A stretch of 32,795 bases of DNA, taken from assembly GCF_900129995.1 (NCBI RefSeq), contig NZ_FQXO01000020.1, positions 1 to 32,795 on the forward strand, written 5' to 3'. The translations under genes were made by a program, and so were the position numbers. Below, piece after piece: positions 25,825 to 32,795 of this stretch. Each line of letters opens with the position of its first letter. The stretch's first letter is position 1. Origin of the DNA: Caloranaerobacter azorensis DSM 13643 (GTDB lineage: Bacteria > Bacillota > Clostridia > Tissierellales > Thermohalobacteraceae). The notes below the pieces were generated by a model that did not search any database, had not been told where the DNA came from, and saw nothing but the letters and a program-made list of their open reading frames with translations.

Positions 25825-26570
25825 TGGCTAAGGTTTTCGAAAGGACTAAGGGTTTAACAGATAAGCCATTCCATTATTGTCCTGGTTGTACACACGGTAT
25901 TATTCACAGGTTAGTAGCTGAAGTTTTAGAGGAATTAGATGTATTAGGTAAGGCAATCGGTGTAGCTCCAGTTGGATGTTCAGTTTTCGCTTATGATTAT
26001 TTCAATTGTGATATGCATGAAGCTGCTCATGGTAGAGCACCAGCTGTTGCTACTGGTATAAAAAGAGTTCATCCTGATAGTGTAGTATTTACTTATCAAG
26101 GCGACGGAGACTTAGCTTCCATTGGTACTGCTGAGATCATACATGCTGCTCACCGCGGAGAAAAAATAACTACAATATTTGTTAATAATGCTATTTACGG
26201 TATGACAGGTGGACAAATGGCTCCAACAACATTGGTTGGACAAAAAGCAACAACTGCTCCATACGGTAGAGATGAAAAACATGCAGGTAGACCATTAAAG
26301 GTAGCAGAAATGCTTGCTACAATTCATGGAGCTAAATTTGTTGAGAGGGTATCAGTTCATAATCCTGCTAATATTAGAAAAGCTAAAAAAGCTATAAAGA
26401 AGGCTTTTGAAGTTCAGTTAGCAGGTGAAGGATTCGGAATAGTTGAAGTTCTTTCAACATGTCCAACTAACTGGGGATTAACTCCAGTAGAGGCATTAAA
26501 GTGGCTTGAAGAAAATATGATACCTTATTATCCATTAGGAAACTTCAGAACACCTGAGGAGGTGAAATAA
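25824..26570 (+). CDS. 2-oxoacid:ferredoxin oxidoreductase beta (thiamine diphosphate) subunit
   Basis: 248 residues. [20 protein letters not shown] supplies early cysteines, [20 protein letters not shown] and the ThDP/Mg motif [20 protein letters not shown] follow, with [20 protein letters not shown] completing the site. It catalyses decarboxylation of the 2-oxoacid and transfer of the acyl group to CoA. The start ATG shares its A with the stop of the alpha gene (TAATG), showing translational coupling. Confidence 0.93.
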   Translation: MAKVFERTKGLTDKPFHYCPGCTHGIIHRLVAEVLEELDVLGKAIGVAPVGCSVFAYDYFNCDMHEAAHGRAPAVATGIKRVHPDSVVFTYQGDGDLASIGTAEIIHAAHRGEKITTIFVNNAIYGMTGGQMAPTTLVGQKATTAPYGRDEKHAGRPLKVAEMLATIHGAKFVERVSVHNPANIRKAKKAIKKAFEVQLAGEGFGIVEVLSTCPTNWGLTPVEALKWLEENMIPYYPLGNFRTPEEVK

Positions 26571-26571
26571 G

Positions 26572-27111
26572 ATGGAAGAAAGAGTTATAATGGCTGGATT
26601 TGGCGGTCAGGGAGTTATGTCAATGGGACAGCTATTGACTTATGCAGGTATGATAGAAGGTAAAAATGTATCATGGCTTCCATCTTACGGACCAGAGATG
26701 CGCGGAGGTACTGCAAACTGTAACGTTATAGTTTCAGATAAACCAGTAGGTTCACCTATAGTAACAGAGGCTACTGCTGCTATAGTTATGAATAGACCGT
26801 CATTAGACAAGTTTGAAAGTTTTGTTGTTAAAGATGGGAACTTATTAATAAATAGTTCATTAATAGATAAGAAGGCTGAAAGAGATGATATAAATGCTTA
26901 CTATATTCCAGCAAATGAAATTGCAGTAGAATTAGGAAACGGTAAGGTTGCTAATATGGTTATGTTAGGTGCTTATTTAGAGCTAACTAAAGCGGTTAAA
27001 GTCGAATCAGTTTTAGAAGCTTTAAAGAAAGTGTTTGGAAAGACTAAAGCTCATTTAATTCCATTAAATGAAAAAGCCCTTGAAAGAGGAGCAGAATTAA
27101 TAAGAAAATAG
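26572..27111 (+). CDS. 2-oxoacid:ferredoxin oxidoreductase gamma subunit
   Basis: 179 residues with the gamma-family start VIMAGFGGQGVMSMGQLLTY and the WLPSYGPEMRGGTANCNVIV motif. It forms the complex with alpha, beta and delta. GAGGAGGTGA ends seven bases before the ATG. It is the last gene of the sigma-54 operon and is followed by a strong terminator. Confidence 0.93.
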   Translation: MEERVIMAGFGGQGVMSMGQLLTYAGMIEGKNVSWLPSYGPEMRGGTANCNVIVSDKPVGSPIVTEATAAIVMNRPSLDKFESFVVKDGNLLINSSLIDKKAERDDINAYYIPANEIAVELGNGKVANMVMLGAYLELTKAVKVESVLEALKKVFGKTKAHLIPLNEKALERGAELIRK

Positions 27112-27114
27112 TAC

Positions 27115-27142
27115 AAACCGACCAAAATTGGTCGGTTTTCTG
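27115..27142 (+). terminator. Terminator of the buk-ptb-vor operon
   Basis: AAACCGACC (27115-27123) pairs with GGTCGGTTT (27130-27138) around AAAATT, with T-rich sequence after it. It closes a transcript of about 6.6 kb from the sigma-54 promoter. Confidence 0.85.
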
Positions 27143-27177
27143 TTTCATTTTTTTCATAAAAAAATTTTATAAATATG

Positions 27178-27206
27178 TTGCAATATTTTAAGAGTGAGGG
27201 TATAAT
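27178..27206 (+). promoter_or_regulatory. Sigma-A promoter of the YitT-family gene
   Basis: TTGCAA (27178-27183) and TATAAT (27201-27206) are exactly 17 bases apart. Confidence 0.7.
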
Positions 27207-27220
27207 GATGTTGAAAAAAA

Positions 27221-27236
27221 TAGGGGTCTTCCCCTA
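27221..27236 (+). other. Leader hairpin before the YitT-family gene
   Basis: TAGGGG and CCCCTA form a perfect 6-bp stem closed by TCTT, within the 5' leader about 22 bases before the start codon. It is GC-rich for this region and may affect translation or mRNA stability. No terminator T-run follows. Confidence 0.45.
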
Positions 27237-27258
27237 GAATGAAAAGAGGTTATGTGGA

Positions 27259-28140
27259 TTGCAAATTGCTAAGAGAATGTCTTCTACTTCTGAAAATTTA
27301 ATGGATTACTCAAGTAAAATCGTATTTACTTTATTGGGGAACTTGTTTTGCTCTATTGCTTTCAATGGTTTTTTCGTACCAAATCACTTACTAAGCGGTG
27401 GAGTTGGTGGAATATCTATAATGATTCATTTTTTAACTGATTTACCAATAGGACTTATTATATTCATTATTAACATACCAATTTTTATAATTGGTTCTAA
27501 AATTATAGATAAGAAATTTACAGCATATAGTTTTATATCAATGCTAACTTTGTCGTTTTTACTTGAGTTAACTAGAGGAATTGACCAACTTATAATGATG
27601 GATGATATATTGCTTGCAGCTATTTTTGGTGGAATACTAAATGGATTAGGTATGGGTTTATTATTCAGAAACAGAACATCACAGGGTGGATTAGATATAA
27701 TAGCTGCGATATTTAAGAAAAAATATAATATAAACATTGGGACAGGATTAATGGGATTTAACACGATAATTATAGCATTGTCTTCAGTACTATTCGGATT
27801 AAAACCAGCAATGTATACGCTTATAGCATTATATACATCATATAAGATAGTTGATAAGGTACAAGAAGGATTAGATACTAAGAAAAATGTAATAATAATA
27901 TCAGATAAGTCTCAAGAGTTAGGAGAAGCAATACAGAAGAAACTACACAGAGGAGTTACTTTCCTTAAAGGAGAAGGTGGATATACTAAAAATAATAAGA
28001 ATGTAATTTACTGTATTGTAACTTCAACTCAGGTTGGAAAATTGAAAGAGATAGTTGAAGAAGTAGATCCTAGCGCTTTTATGACAATCAATAATATACA
28101 AGAAGTAAAAGGTAGAGGGTTTAAGAGTGTTGGAATATAA
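27259..28140 (+). CDS. YitT-family membrane protein (DUF161/DUF2179)
   Basis: 293 residues. Five to six membrane segments from about 22 to 190 carry AFNGFFVPNHLLSGGVGGIS and FRNRTSQGGLDIIAAIFKKK, both typical of the YitT family. The C-terminal soluble part (about 205-290) has VIIISDKSQELGEAIQKKLH, GVTFLKGEGGYT and a DPSAFMTINNIQEVKGRGF end, i.e. DUF2179. The start is TTG 27259 with GAGG nine bases before; I see no ATG in frame nearby. The substrate is unknown. It has its own promoter and terminator, so it is a single-gene unit between the vor operon and glmM. Confidence 0.9.
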   Translation: MQIAKRMSSTSENLMDYSSKIVFTLLGNLFCSIAFNGFFVPNHLLSGGVGGISIMIHFLTDLPIGLIIFIINIPIFIIGSKIIDKKFTAYSFISMLTLSFLLELTRGIDQLIMMDDILLAAIFGGILNGLGMGLLFRNRTSQGGLDIIAAIFKKKYNINIGTGLMGFNTIIIALSSVLFGLKPAMYTLIALYTSYKIVDKVQEGLDTKKNVIIISDKSQELGEAIQKKLHRGVTFLKGEGGYTKNNKNVIYCIVTSTQVGKLKEIVEEVDPSAFMTINNIQEVKGRGFKSVGI

Positions 28141-28169
28141 GGTAAGGTTTAATCCTTACCTTTTTTTCT
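28139..28169 (+). terminator. Terminator after the YitT-family gene
   Basis: AAGGTAAGG (28139-28147) pairs perfectly with CCTTACCTT (28154-28162) around TTTAAT, followed by more T. The left arm begins in the stop codon. Confidence 0.85.
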
Positions 28170-28204
28170 TTTGGCTTAAAACAATTTTAAACTAAAATGG
28201 GTAG

Positions 28205-28233
28205 TTGTTACAATACACACAATATGTTATCAT
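28205..28233 (+). promoter_or_regulatory. Sigma-A promoter of glmM
   Basis: TTGTTA (28205-28210) and TATCAT (28228-28233), 17 bases apart, about 33 bases before glmM. Confidence 0.5.
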
Positions 28234-28265
28234 AAAATAGTATAGTTATATAAGGAGGGCTTAAT

Positions 28266-29612
28266 ATGGGGAGATTATTTGGGACTGATGGAGTTAGAGG
28301 TGTAGCGAATAAAGAATTAACTCCTGAATTAGCATTTAAATTGGGAAGAATTGGAGCATATATACTAACTAAAGGAAAAAAAGATGCGAAAATCGTTGTA
28401 GGAATGGATACAAGAATATCTGGAGATATGTTAGAAGCTGCATTAATATCAGGCATTTGTTCTGTTGGTGTAGATGTTTTATCTGTAGGTATTATACCAA
28501 CACCAGGAGTTGCATATTTAACGAGAGAATATAATGCTGATGCAGGAGTAGTAATTTCAGCCTCACATAATCCAGTAGAATACAATGGTATTAAATTTTT
28601 CAATTCTAAAGGATATAAACTAAATGATGAAGTAGAAAGAGATATAGAAGAAATAATTTTAAATAATAGTGAAATACCAGTAAGGCCTATAGGAGAGAAT
28701 GTAGGAAGAGTTAAAAGATTAGAAGATGGGCAGAGAAAATATATAGATTTTCTAAAAAGCACTGTTGATGTTGATTTAAAAGGGTTAAAAATAGCAATGG
28801 ATTGTGGTAATGGTGCAGCATATAAAATAGCTCCTACTGTATTTGAAGAGCTAGGCGCAGAGGTAGTGGTAATTCATAACATGCCAAATGGAGTTAACAT
28901 AAATGTGGATTGTGGTTCTACTAATCCAAATCAAGTACAAAAGCTAGTTTTAGAAACAGGTGCAGATATTGGACTTTCATTCGATGGAGATGCAGATAGA
29001 TTAATAGCAGTTGATGAAGAGGGTAAAATAGTAGATGGGGATCATATAATGGCTATATGCGGAATAGCATTAAAAGAAAGAAATAAACTTAAAGGCAATA
29101 CTGTAGTAGCAACTGTAATGAGTAATATGGGACTTGATATCTGTTTAAAAGAAAAAGGAATAGAAATTGTTAAGACTAAAGTAGGGGATAGATATGTTAT
29201 TGAAGAAATGTTAAGTAAAGATTACTCTTTAGGTGGAGAGCAGTCAGGACATATTATATTTTTAGATTATAATACGACAGGAGATGGAGTATTAACTGCC
29301 TTGCAATTAACTAGTGTTGTAAAGAATAAGGGTAAAAAACTTTCTAAACTTGCTAAAACAATGACCACATTACCACAAGTATTAATAAATGCTAAAGTGC
29401 CTAATGATAAAAAGAAAAAGTATCTTGAAGATGAAATAATTAGAAATGAGATTGAGAAAATAGAAAAAGGTTTAAAAGATACAGGAAGGGTTTTAATAAG
29501 ACCATCTGGTACAGAACCATTAGTTCGTGTTATGATTGAAGGAAAAAACGAAGATGAAATAAAAAAAATGGCAGAAGAGTTAGCAAATCTTATAGAAGAA
29601 AGACTGAATTAA
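28266..29612 (+). CDS. glmM: Phosphoglucosamine mutase
   Basis: 448 residues, normal length. It has [10 protein letters not shown] at the start, the phosphoserine loop with Ser100 in ISASHNP, the metal loop DGDADR at 240-245 and the phosphate-binding [12 protein letters not shown] near the end. It changes glucosamine-6-phosphate to glucosamine-1-phosphate for UDP-GlcNAc and peptidoglycan. AAGGAGGG lies before the ATG. GlmM is also known to bind and inhibit CdaA in Bacillus, Lactococcus and others, which fits its usual place next to cdaA-cdaR; here they are separated. glmS follows after a repeat and a ribozyme. Confidence 0.97.
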   Translation: MGRLFGTDGVRGVANKELTPELAFKLGRIGAYILTKGKKDAKIVVGMDTRISGDMLEAALISGICSVGVDVLSVGIIPTPGVAYLTREYNADAGVVISASHNPVEYNGIKFFNSKGYKLNDEVERDIEEIILNNSEIPVRPIGENVGRVKRLEDGQRKYIDFLKSTVDVDLKGLKIAMDCGNGAAYKIAPTVFEELGAEVVVIHNMPNGVNINVDCGSTNPNQVQKLVLETGADIGLSFDGDADRLIAVDEEGKIVDGDHIMAICGIALKERNKLKGNTVVATVMSNMGLDICLKEKGIEIVKTKVGDRYVIEEMLSKDYSLGGEQSGHIIFLDYNTTGDGVLTALQLTSVVKNKGKKLSKLAKTMTTLPQVLINAKVPNDKKKKYLEDEIIRNEIEKIEKGLKDTGRVLIRPSGTEPLVRVMIEGKNEDEIKKMAEELANLIEERLN

Positions 29613-29712
29613 GAAATTTAAAATTGAAAATGTAAAATTAAAAATGTAAAAATTAGCTGATATATAATAGCTAATTCAAATTCTCAATTTTAAATTTTTA
29701 ATTTCAAATTCA
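29612..29712. repeat. AT-rich imperfect inverted repeat (MITE-like), copy B
   Basis: Arms of about 45 bases meet at a perfect centre: AGCT-AATT type sequence (TTAGCT at 29652 on and AGCTAATT at 29669 on) around GATATATAAT. The left arm shares a 23-base block including TGAAAATGTAAAATTAA with copy A at 24376; the right arm is of TTTTAAATTTTTAATTTC type. It begins right at the glmM stop and ends before the ribozyme leader. Confidence 0.6.
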
Positions 29713-29754
29713 AGGTGGGTTGGGGGGTGATATTAAAAAAATAAGTAGACAATT

Positions 29755-29940
29755 GAATAAAAAGCGCCAGGACTTAAAAGTATTACTTTTAAGTTGACGA
29801 GGACAGGGGTTATCGAAATTTCGGCGGATACCCTGCGGTGTATCCACCACCGTTAAAGATTCTACAAAACCCATAAGCGATTATGGGGACAAAAAGAATC
29901 GGGTGGATTAATAAGCCCATTTCCAATGGGTTAGTTTGTT
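29755..29940 (+). ncRNA. glmS ribozyme (glucosamine-6-phosphate responsive)
   Basis: The conserved core is plain: self-cleavage just before GCGCCAG (between A29763 and G29764), the hairpin ACTTAAAAG/CTTTTAAGT (29772-29780 with 29786-29794), GTTGACGAGG, then TATCGAAATTTCGGCGGATA, CCCTGCGGTG and the later hairpins with CCCATAAGCG/TTATGGG and CCCATTTCCAATGGG. It lies about 80 bases before glmS. Glucosamine-6-phosphate acts as cofactor for cleavage, after which the glmS message is degraded: feedback control of amino-sugar supply. Confidence 0.95.
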
Positions 29941-30016
29941 GTGCCTCTGAATTGTAATAGAGATGATAGTAAGTATCGTGTATAATTCATGATAAATGAC
30001 AAAAAGGAGTGTTATT

Positions 30017-31843
30017 ATGTGTGGAATTGTTGGATATATAGGTAGTAAGAAAGCTCATGAAATATTAGTTGAAGGACTTGAAAAACTTGAATATAGAGGA
30101 TATGATTCTGCTGGTATAGCAATTTTTGATAAAGGACAATTAAAAGTAAGAAAATATAAAGGAAGACTTTCGGTTTTAAGAGAAAAATTAAGCAAGGAAG
30201 AGTTTAATGCTACTGTAGGTATTGGACATACAAGATGGGCTACACATGGAGAACCATCGGACAAAAATGCACATCCTCATACTAATAGGACAGGAGACAT
30301 AGCTGTAGTTCATAATGGTATCATTGAGAACTTTATAGAACTTAAAGAAGAATTACAGGATAAAGGATATAAATTTGTTTCAGAGACAGATACAGAAGTT
30401 ATCTCTCATCTAATAGATTATTACTTCGATGGGGACTTATTAGAAGCTGTAAAAAAAGCAGTATCAAAACTTGAGGGAGCTTTTGCATTGGGAGTAATTT
30501 GCAAAGATAATCCTGACAAATTAATTGCAGTAAGAAAAGATAGTCCATTAATAATAGGAATAGGAGAAGGAGAAAACTTTATAGCATCCGATATACCTGC
30601 GATATTAAAATATACTAGAAATGTTTATATATTAGAAGATGGAGAAATGGCTGTTGTAGAAAAAGACAATATTAAAGTAATGCAGCTTAACGGAAAGCCT
30701 GTAGAAAAAGAAGTTTTCACAGTTAATTGGGATGTAGAAGCAGCAGAAAAAGGTGGATATGACCATTTCATGATAAAAGAAATTTATGAACAGCCTAAAG
30801 CAATAAAAGATACTCTTTCACCAAGAATAAATAAAGATAATGTAATAAAACTTGATGATATAAAGATTACAAAAGAAGAATTAGAAAAAATAAATAGAGT
30901 TTATATTATAGCTTGTGGTACAGCATATCATGCAGGTTTACTTGGCAAAGTTCTAATTGAAAAATATGTAAAGATACCTGTAATTGCAGATGTGGCATCA
31001 GAATTTAGATACGGGAGTCCATTTATTGATGAAAATACTCTAATGATAGTAGTAAGTCAGTCTGGTGAAACTGCTGATACGTTAGCTGCTTTAAGACTTG
31101 CTAAGAAAAACAATGCAAAAGTATATGCTGTAACTAATGTAGTAGGAAGTACAATATCAAGAGAAGCTGACGAAGTATTTTACACTTGGGCTGGTCCAGA
31201 AATTGCCGTTGCTTCAACTAAAGCTTATACAACACAATTAGTTTCAATGGCTTTAATAGCTCTTGATATGGCAGTTAAGAAGGGAACTATTGATAAAAAA
31301 GAGTATGATAAAGTATTAAATGAATTAAGAGGTCTTTCAGAAAAGGCTCAAAGAATATTAGATAATACAGAGCTAATTAAAAAAGCTAGTGAAAAAATTT
31401 ATAAGGCACAAAGTGTATTTTTCATAGGTAGAGGTATAGATTATGACGTGGCAAGAGAGGGTTCATTAAAACTTAAAGAGATTTCATATATTCATTCTGA
31501 GGCAATGGCTGCTGGGGAATTAAAACATGGAACAATTGCTTTAATAGAAGAAGGAACACCAGTTATAGCTATAGCTACTCAAGAAAGGCTATATGATAAG
31601 ATGTTGAGTAATATAAAAGAGGTGAAAGCTAGAGGTGCATATGTAATAGCTTTAACTAAACAAGGAAATGAGGAAATAGAAAAAACAGCAGATACTGTAA
31701 TATATATTCCAGATGTTGTAGATGAATTAACTTCAGTTTTAAGCGTTATACCTCTTCAATTACTAGCTTACTATGTTGCAGTAATGAGAGGTTGTGATGT
31801 AGACAAACCAAGAAATTTAGCAAAAAGTGTAACTGTCGAATAA
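30017..31843 (+). CDS. glmS: Glutamine--fructose-6-phosphate aminotransferase
   Basis: 608 residues from ATG 30017, so that the catalytic Cys2 (MCGIVGYIG) becomes N-terminal; the ATG at 29996 in frame would bury it and has no ribosome site, whereas AAGGAG lies eight bases before 30017. The glutaminase part has GHTRWATHGEPS and VHNGIIENF. Two SIS domains follow (for example YIIACGTAYHAGLLGK and SQSGETADTLAALR), and the end LAKSVTVE is the conserved C-tail that closes the active site. It makes glucosamine-6-phosphate, first step to UDP-GlcNAc. Controlled by the ribozyme upstream. Confidence 0.97.
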   Translation: MCGIVGYIGSKKAHEILVEGLEKLEYRGYDSAGIAIFDKGQLKVRKYKGRLSVLREKLSKEEFNATVGIGHTRWATHGEPSDKNAHPHTNRTGDIAVVHNGIIENFIELKEELQDKGYKFVSETDTEVISHLIDYYFDGDLLEAVKKAVSKLEGAFALGVICKDNPDKLIAVRKDSPLIIGIGEGENFIASDIPAILKYTRNVYILEDGEMAVVEKDNIKVMQLNGKPVEKEVFTVNWDVEAAEKGGYDHFMIKEIYEQPKAIKDTLSPRINKDNVIKLDDIKITKEELEKINRVYIIACGTAYHAGLLGKVLIEKYVKIPVIADVASEFRYGSPFIDENTLMIVVSQSGETADTLAALRLAKKNNAKVYAVTNVVGSTISREADEVFYTWAGPEIAVASTKAYTTQLVSMALIALDMAVKKGTIDKKEYDKVLNELRGLSEKAQRILDNTELIKKASEKIYKAQSVFFIGRGIDYDVAREGSLKLKEISYIHSEAMAAGELKHGTIALIEEGTPVIAIATQERLYDKMLSNIKEVKARGAYVIALTKQGNEEIEKTADTVIYIPDVVDELTSVLSVIPLQLLAYYVAVMRGCDVDKPRNLAKSVTVE

Positions 31844-31846
31844 GAA

Positions 31847-31872
31847 AATATTATTTCCTGGGGAATAATGTT
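31847..31872 (+). repeat. Hairpin just after glmS
   Basis: AATATTATTT and its right arm around the CC/GG core form about ten pairs with wobbles. No T-run follows, so by itself it is not a terminator; it may protect the 3' end of the message. Confidence 0.45.
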
Positions 31873-31924
31873 GTCGAATTGTACAACAATAAAAAACTTC
31901 TTTTAATAATAAAAAAGTTGTCAT

Positions 31925-31975
31925 AAAAAATCATGATTCAGTGCTTTTTCAGAGCATTAGAATCATGATTTTTTT
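31925..31975. terminator. Strong terminator after glmS
   Basis: A perfect 15-bp stem: 31925-31939 (AAAAAATCATGATTC) with 31960-31974, an inner six-pair stem with one wobble (31940-31945 with 31953-31958) and a run of seven T. Both flanks suit termination in either direction. Confidence 0.85.
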
Positions 31976-32232
31976 ATGTTCAGAAACCATAAATAGAATA
32001 GAAAAAGAGGAGAAAAAAATAGATTTTGAAATAGAAAAAACATATAGAAAAGGAAAATAGAAGTATCTTTAAAGCCTTTGAAATACTTGTATAGAATTGA
32101 ATAGATTATTTAAAATAGATGGATTAAATAAATTTAGGAACTAGAAAAAGGATTAAAAATAATGAAGAAAAATAGTAATCCTTACTCCCTTAATCCTTTA
32201 AACTTATTTCTAAAATTATGACGACTTTTTTA

Positions 32233-32261
32233 TTGTTTTTTAGTTCCATATATGGTAAAAT
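32233..32261 (+). promoter_or_regulatory. Extended -10 sigma-A promoter
   Basis: TTGTTT (32233-32238) and TAAAAT (32256-32261) are 17 bases apart, with TGG directly before the -10. The transcript would lead into the 21-codon frame at 32367. Confidence 0.55.
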
Positions 32262-32366
32262 AGGGAATTTTAGGACGACTTTATTTTAATCGAGTCTTAA
32301 GGAGAATGAGGTTTAAGGGAGAAGTAGACTGGGGTTGAGGACAGTTAGAAGTTAGGAGGAGTTTTT

Positions 32367-32432
32367 TTGAGTGTACATGTGGATAATTTCAAATATAATT
32401 TCCGTAATGGATATAGGCAAAATCTACCTTAA
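32367..32432 (+). CDS. Possible 21-aa peptide or gene fragment
   Basis: TTG 32367 follows AGGAGGAG (32354-32361) at five bases. The frame gives MSVHVDNFKYNFRNGYRQNL and proline, then a stop. It has good start signals and a promoter about 100 bases upstream, but no recognisable domain. It is most simply the start of a gene that lost its body; a short functional peptide is possible. Confidence 0.25.
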   Translation: MSVHVDNFKYNFRNGYRQNLP

Positions 32433-32694
32433 TTTATTCAATTTAATTGAAGATTTTGTTTTATATAAAATTATTTTTAGATAAATATTAAAATAAATCA
32501 TATAAAAATGAAGGATGTCATGATATTTTATTGAATTTACTAATATGGCAAAGTGAATATGATAACATTTAGAACAGTTTTATTATGTTTTTTTAAAGGG
32601 AGGTAATTAACAGTTACAAAATATTTATAAAAACCTTAAAACAATTATAAATTCAAAAAATAGTTAAAAAAATTATAAAGGGAGTTAAAAGGAA

Positions 32695-32795
32695 ATGAGT
32701 AAATCTATAACCGGAAATAAAAATATAAGAACATATAAAATGAGAATAAAAGACAAAAAATTCAAATCAAAGGTTATAGATTATATTTACAAGTA
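32695..32795 (+). CDS. Possible TnpB-type protein, first 33 codons (cut by window edge)
   Basis: From ATG 32695 the frame stays open to the window end. The peptide is strongly basic, with NKNIRTYKMRIKDKKFKSKV followed by IDYIYK. The (R/Y)TYKMRIKDK pattern resembles the N-terminus of IS605/IS607 OrfB (TnpB) proteins I recall from Clostridia, but no catalytic motif is visible. AAAGGGAG and AAAAGGA lie upstream. If right, its guide RNA would be at its 3' end beyond the window. Confidence 0.4.
   Translation, partial: MSKSITGNKNIRTYKMRIKDKKFKSKVIDYIYK

Larger units (their letters stand above)
31980..32694. other. 715-bp stretch without an intact gene
   Basis: It holds A-rich sequence with short broken frames: one after GAGGAG from ATA near 32020, 13 codons, then IEVSLKPLKYLYRIE in a shifted frame. 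It also has an imperfect hairpin (AAAGGATTAA 32147-32156 with TTAATCCTTT 32190-32199), a repeat of GACGACTTT at 32220 and 32273, a promoter at 32233-32261, a 21-codon frame at 32367, and GGGAGG sites with no start codon after them. It looks like gene remains beside a mobile element. Confidence 0.55.

Noticed and set aside
28208-28762. Open frame on the minus strand opposite the start of glmM
   Set aside because: It is fully opposite an intact, well-conserved glmM with no start signals; a by-product of low GC codon use.
29721-29796. Short frame starting ATT after GGGGGGTGAT, before and into the glmS ribozyme
   Set aside because: It is only about 21 codons, the start is next to the ribosome-like site with no spacing, and it runs into the ribozyme core. 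The G-run is more likely part of the leader.
29981-29986. TATAAT just before glmS as a promoter
   Set aside because: No -35 lies 16-18 bases upstream, and a start here would bypass the ribozyme control. Considered chance.

Overview
This window is AT-rich DNA from an anaerobic, spore-forming Firmicute. It carries a cotJABC spore-coat operon, rubrerythrin, ferredoxin-dependent 2-oxoacid oxidation, c-di-AMP and c-di-GMP enzymes, and a glmS ribozyme. Clostridia in the broad sense (Clostridiales or Tissierellales-like) is an inference from gene content, codon use and Shine-Dalgarno strength. No species can be named from the sequence alone.

Layout. At 1-350 an insertion-sequence-like transposase runs off the left edge; its start codon lies in interleaved inverted repeats. 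At 350-2560 is an accessory patch of very small genes: several predicted Sm/SH3-like beta proteins, two related Cys-rich proteins too short for normal gene calling, an immunity-like protein, a small membrane protein and one frameshifted gene. At 2650-4460 is a DUF1576 membrane protein with a small partner. arsC (minus strand) and cotJABC (plus strand) are divergent at 4455-6027. A chemoreceptor with an unusual C-terminal Cache-like domain lies at 6105-7733. An ArsR-type regulator with no ATG, GTG or TTG start (AUA is best placed) precedes a four-part CoA-disulfide/persulfide reductase fusion at 7890-10866. Rubrerythrin follows at 10947.

From 11641 the genes are mostly plus strand and cell-envelope or second-messenger related: a conserved two-domain protein, a 224-bp unit bounded by perfect inverted repeats that holds a structured leader and a 25-aa peptide, an HD-GYP phosphodiesterase, DUF5317, PrsW, CapA, then cdaA-cdaR. 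Directly after cdaR comes a sigma-54 activator (BkdR-like). Downstream of it are three matching 14-bp sites and a near-consensus -24/-12 promoter driving buk-ptb-buk-ATPase-vor (ferredoxin plus alpha, beta, gamma). This operon could turn branched-chain 2-oxoacids into acyl-CoA and then into acid plus ATP. A YitT-family gene, glmM and glmS (with its ribozyme) follow. In many Firmicutes cdaA-cdaR-glmM-glmS are adjacent; here about 9.6 kb of fermentation genes sit inside that cluster.

The right end (31.98-32.8 kb) has no intact gene. It holds a strong terminator, a promoter, hairpins and short broken reading frames, then the first 33 codons of a possible TnpB-type protein cut by the window edge. 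The most unusual items are the 12266-12489 unit, the persulfide regulator/reductase pair with its non-AUG start, the sigma-54 control region, and the small-gene patch at the left end.
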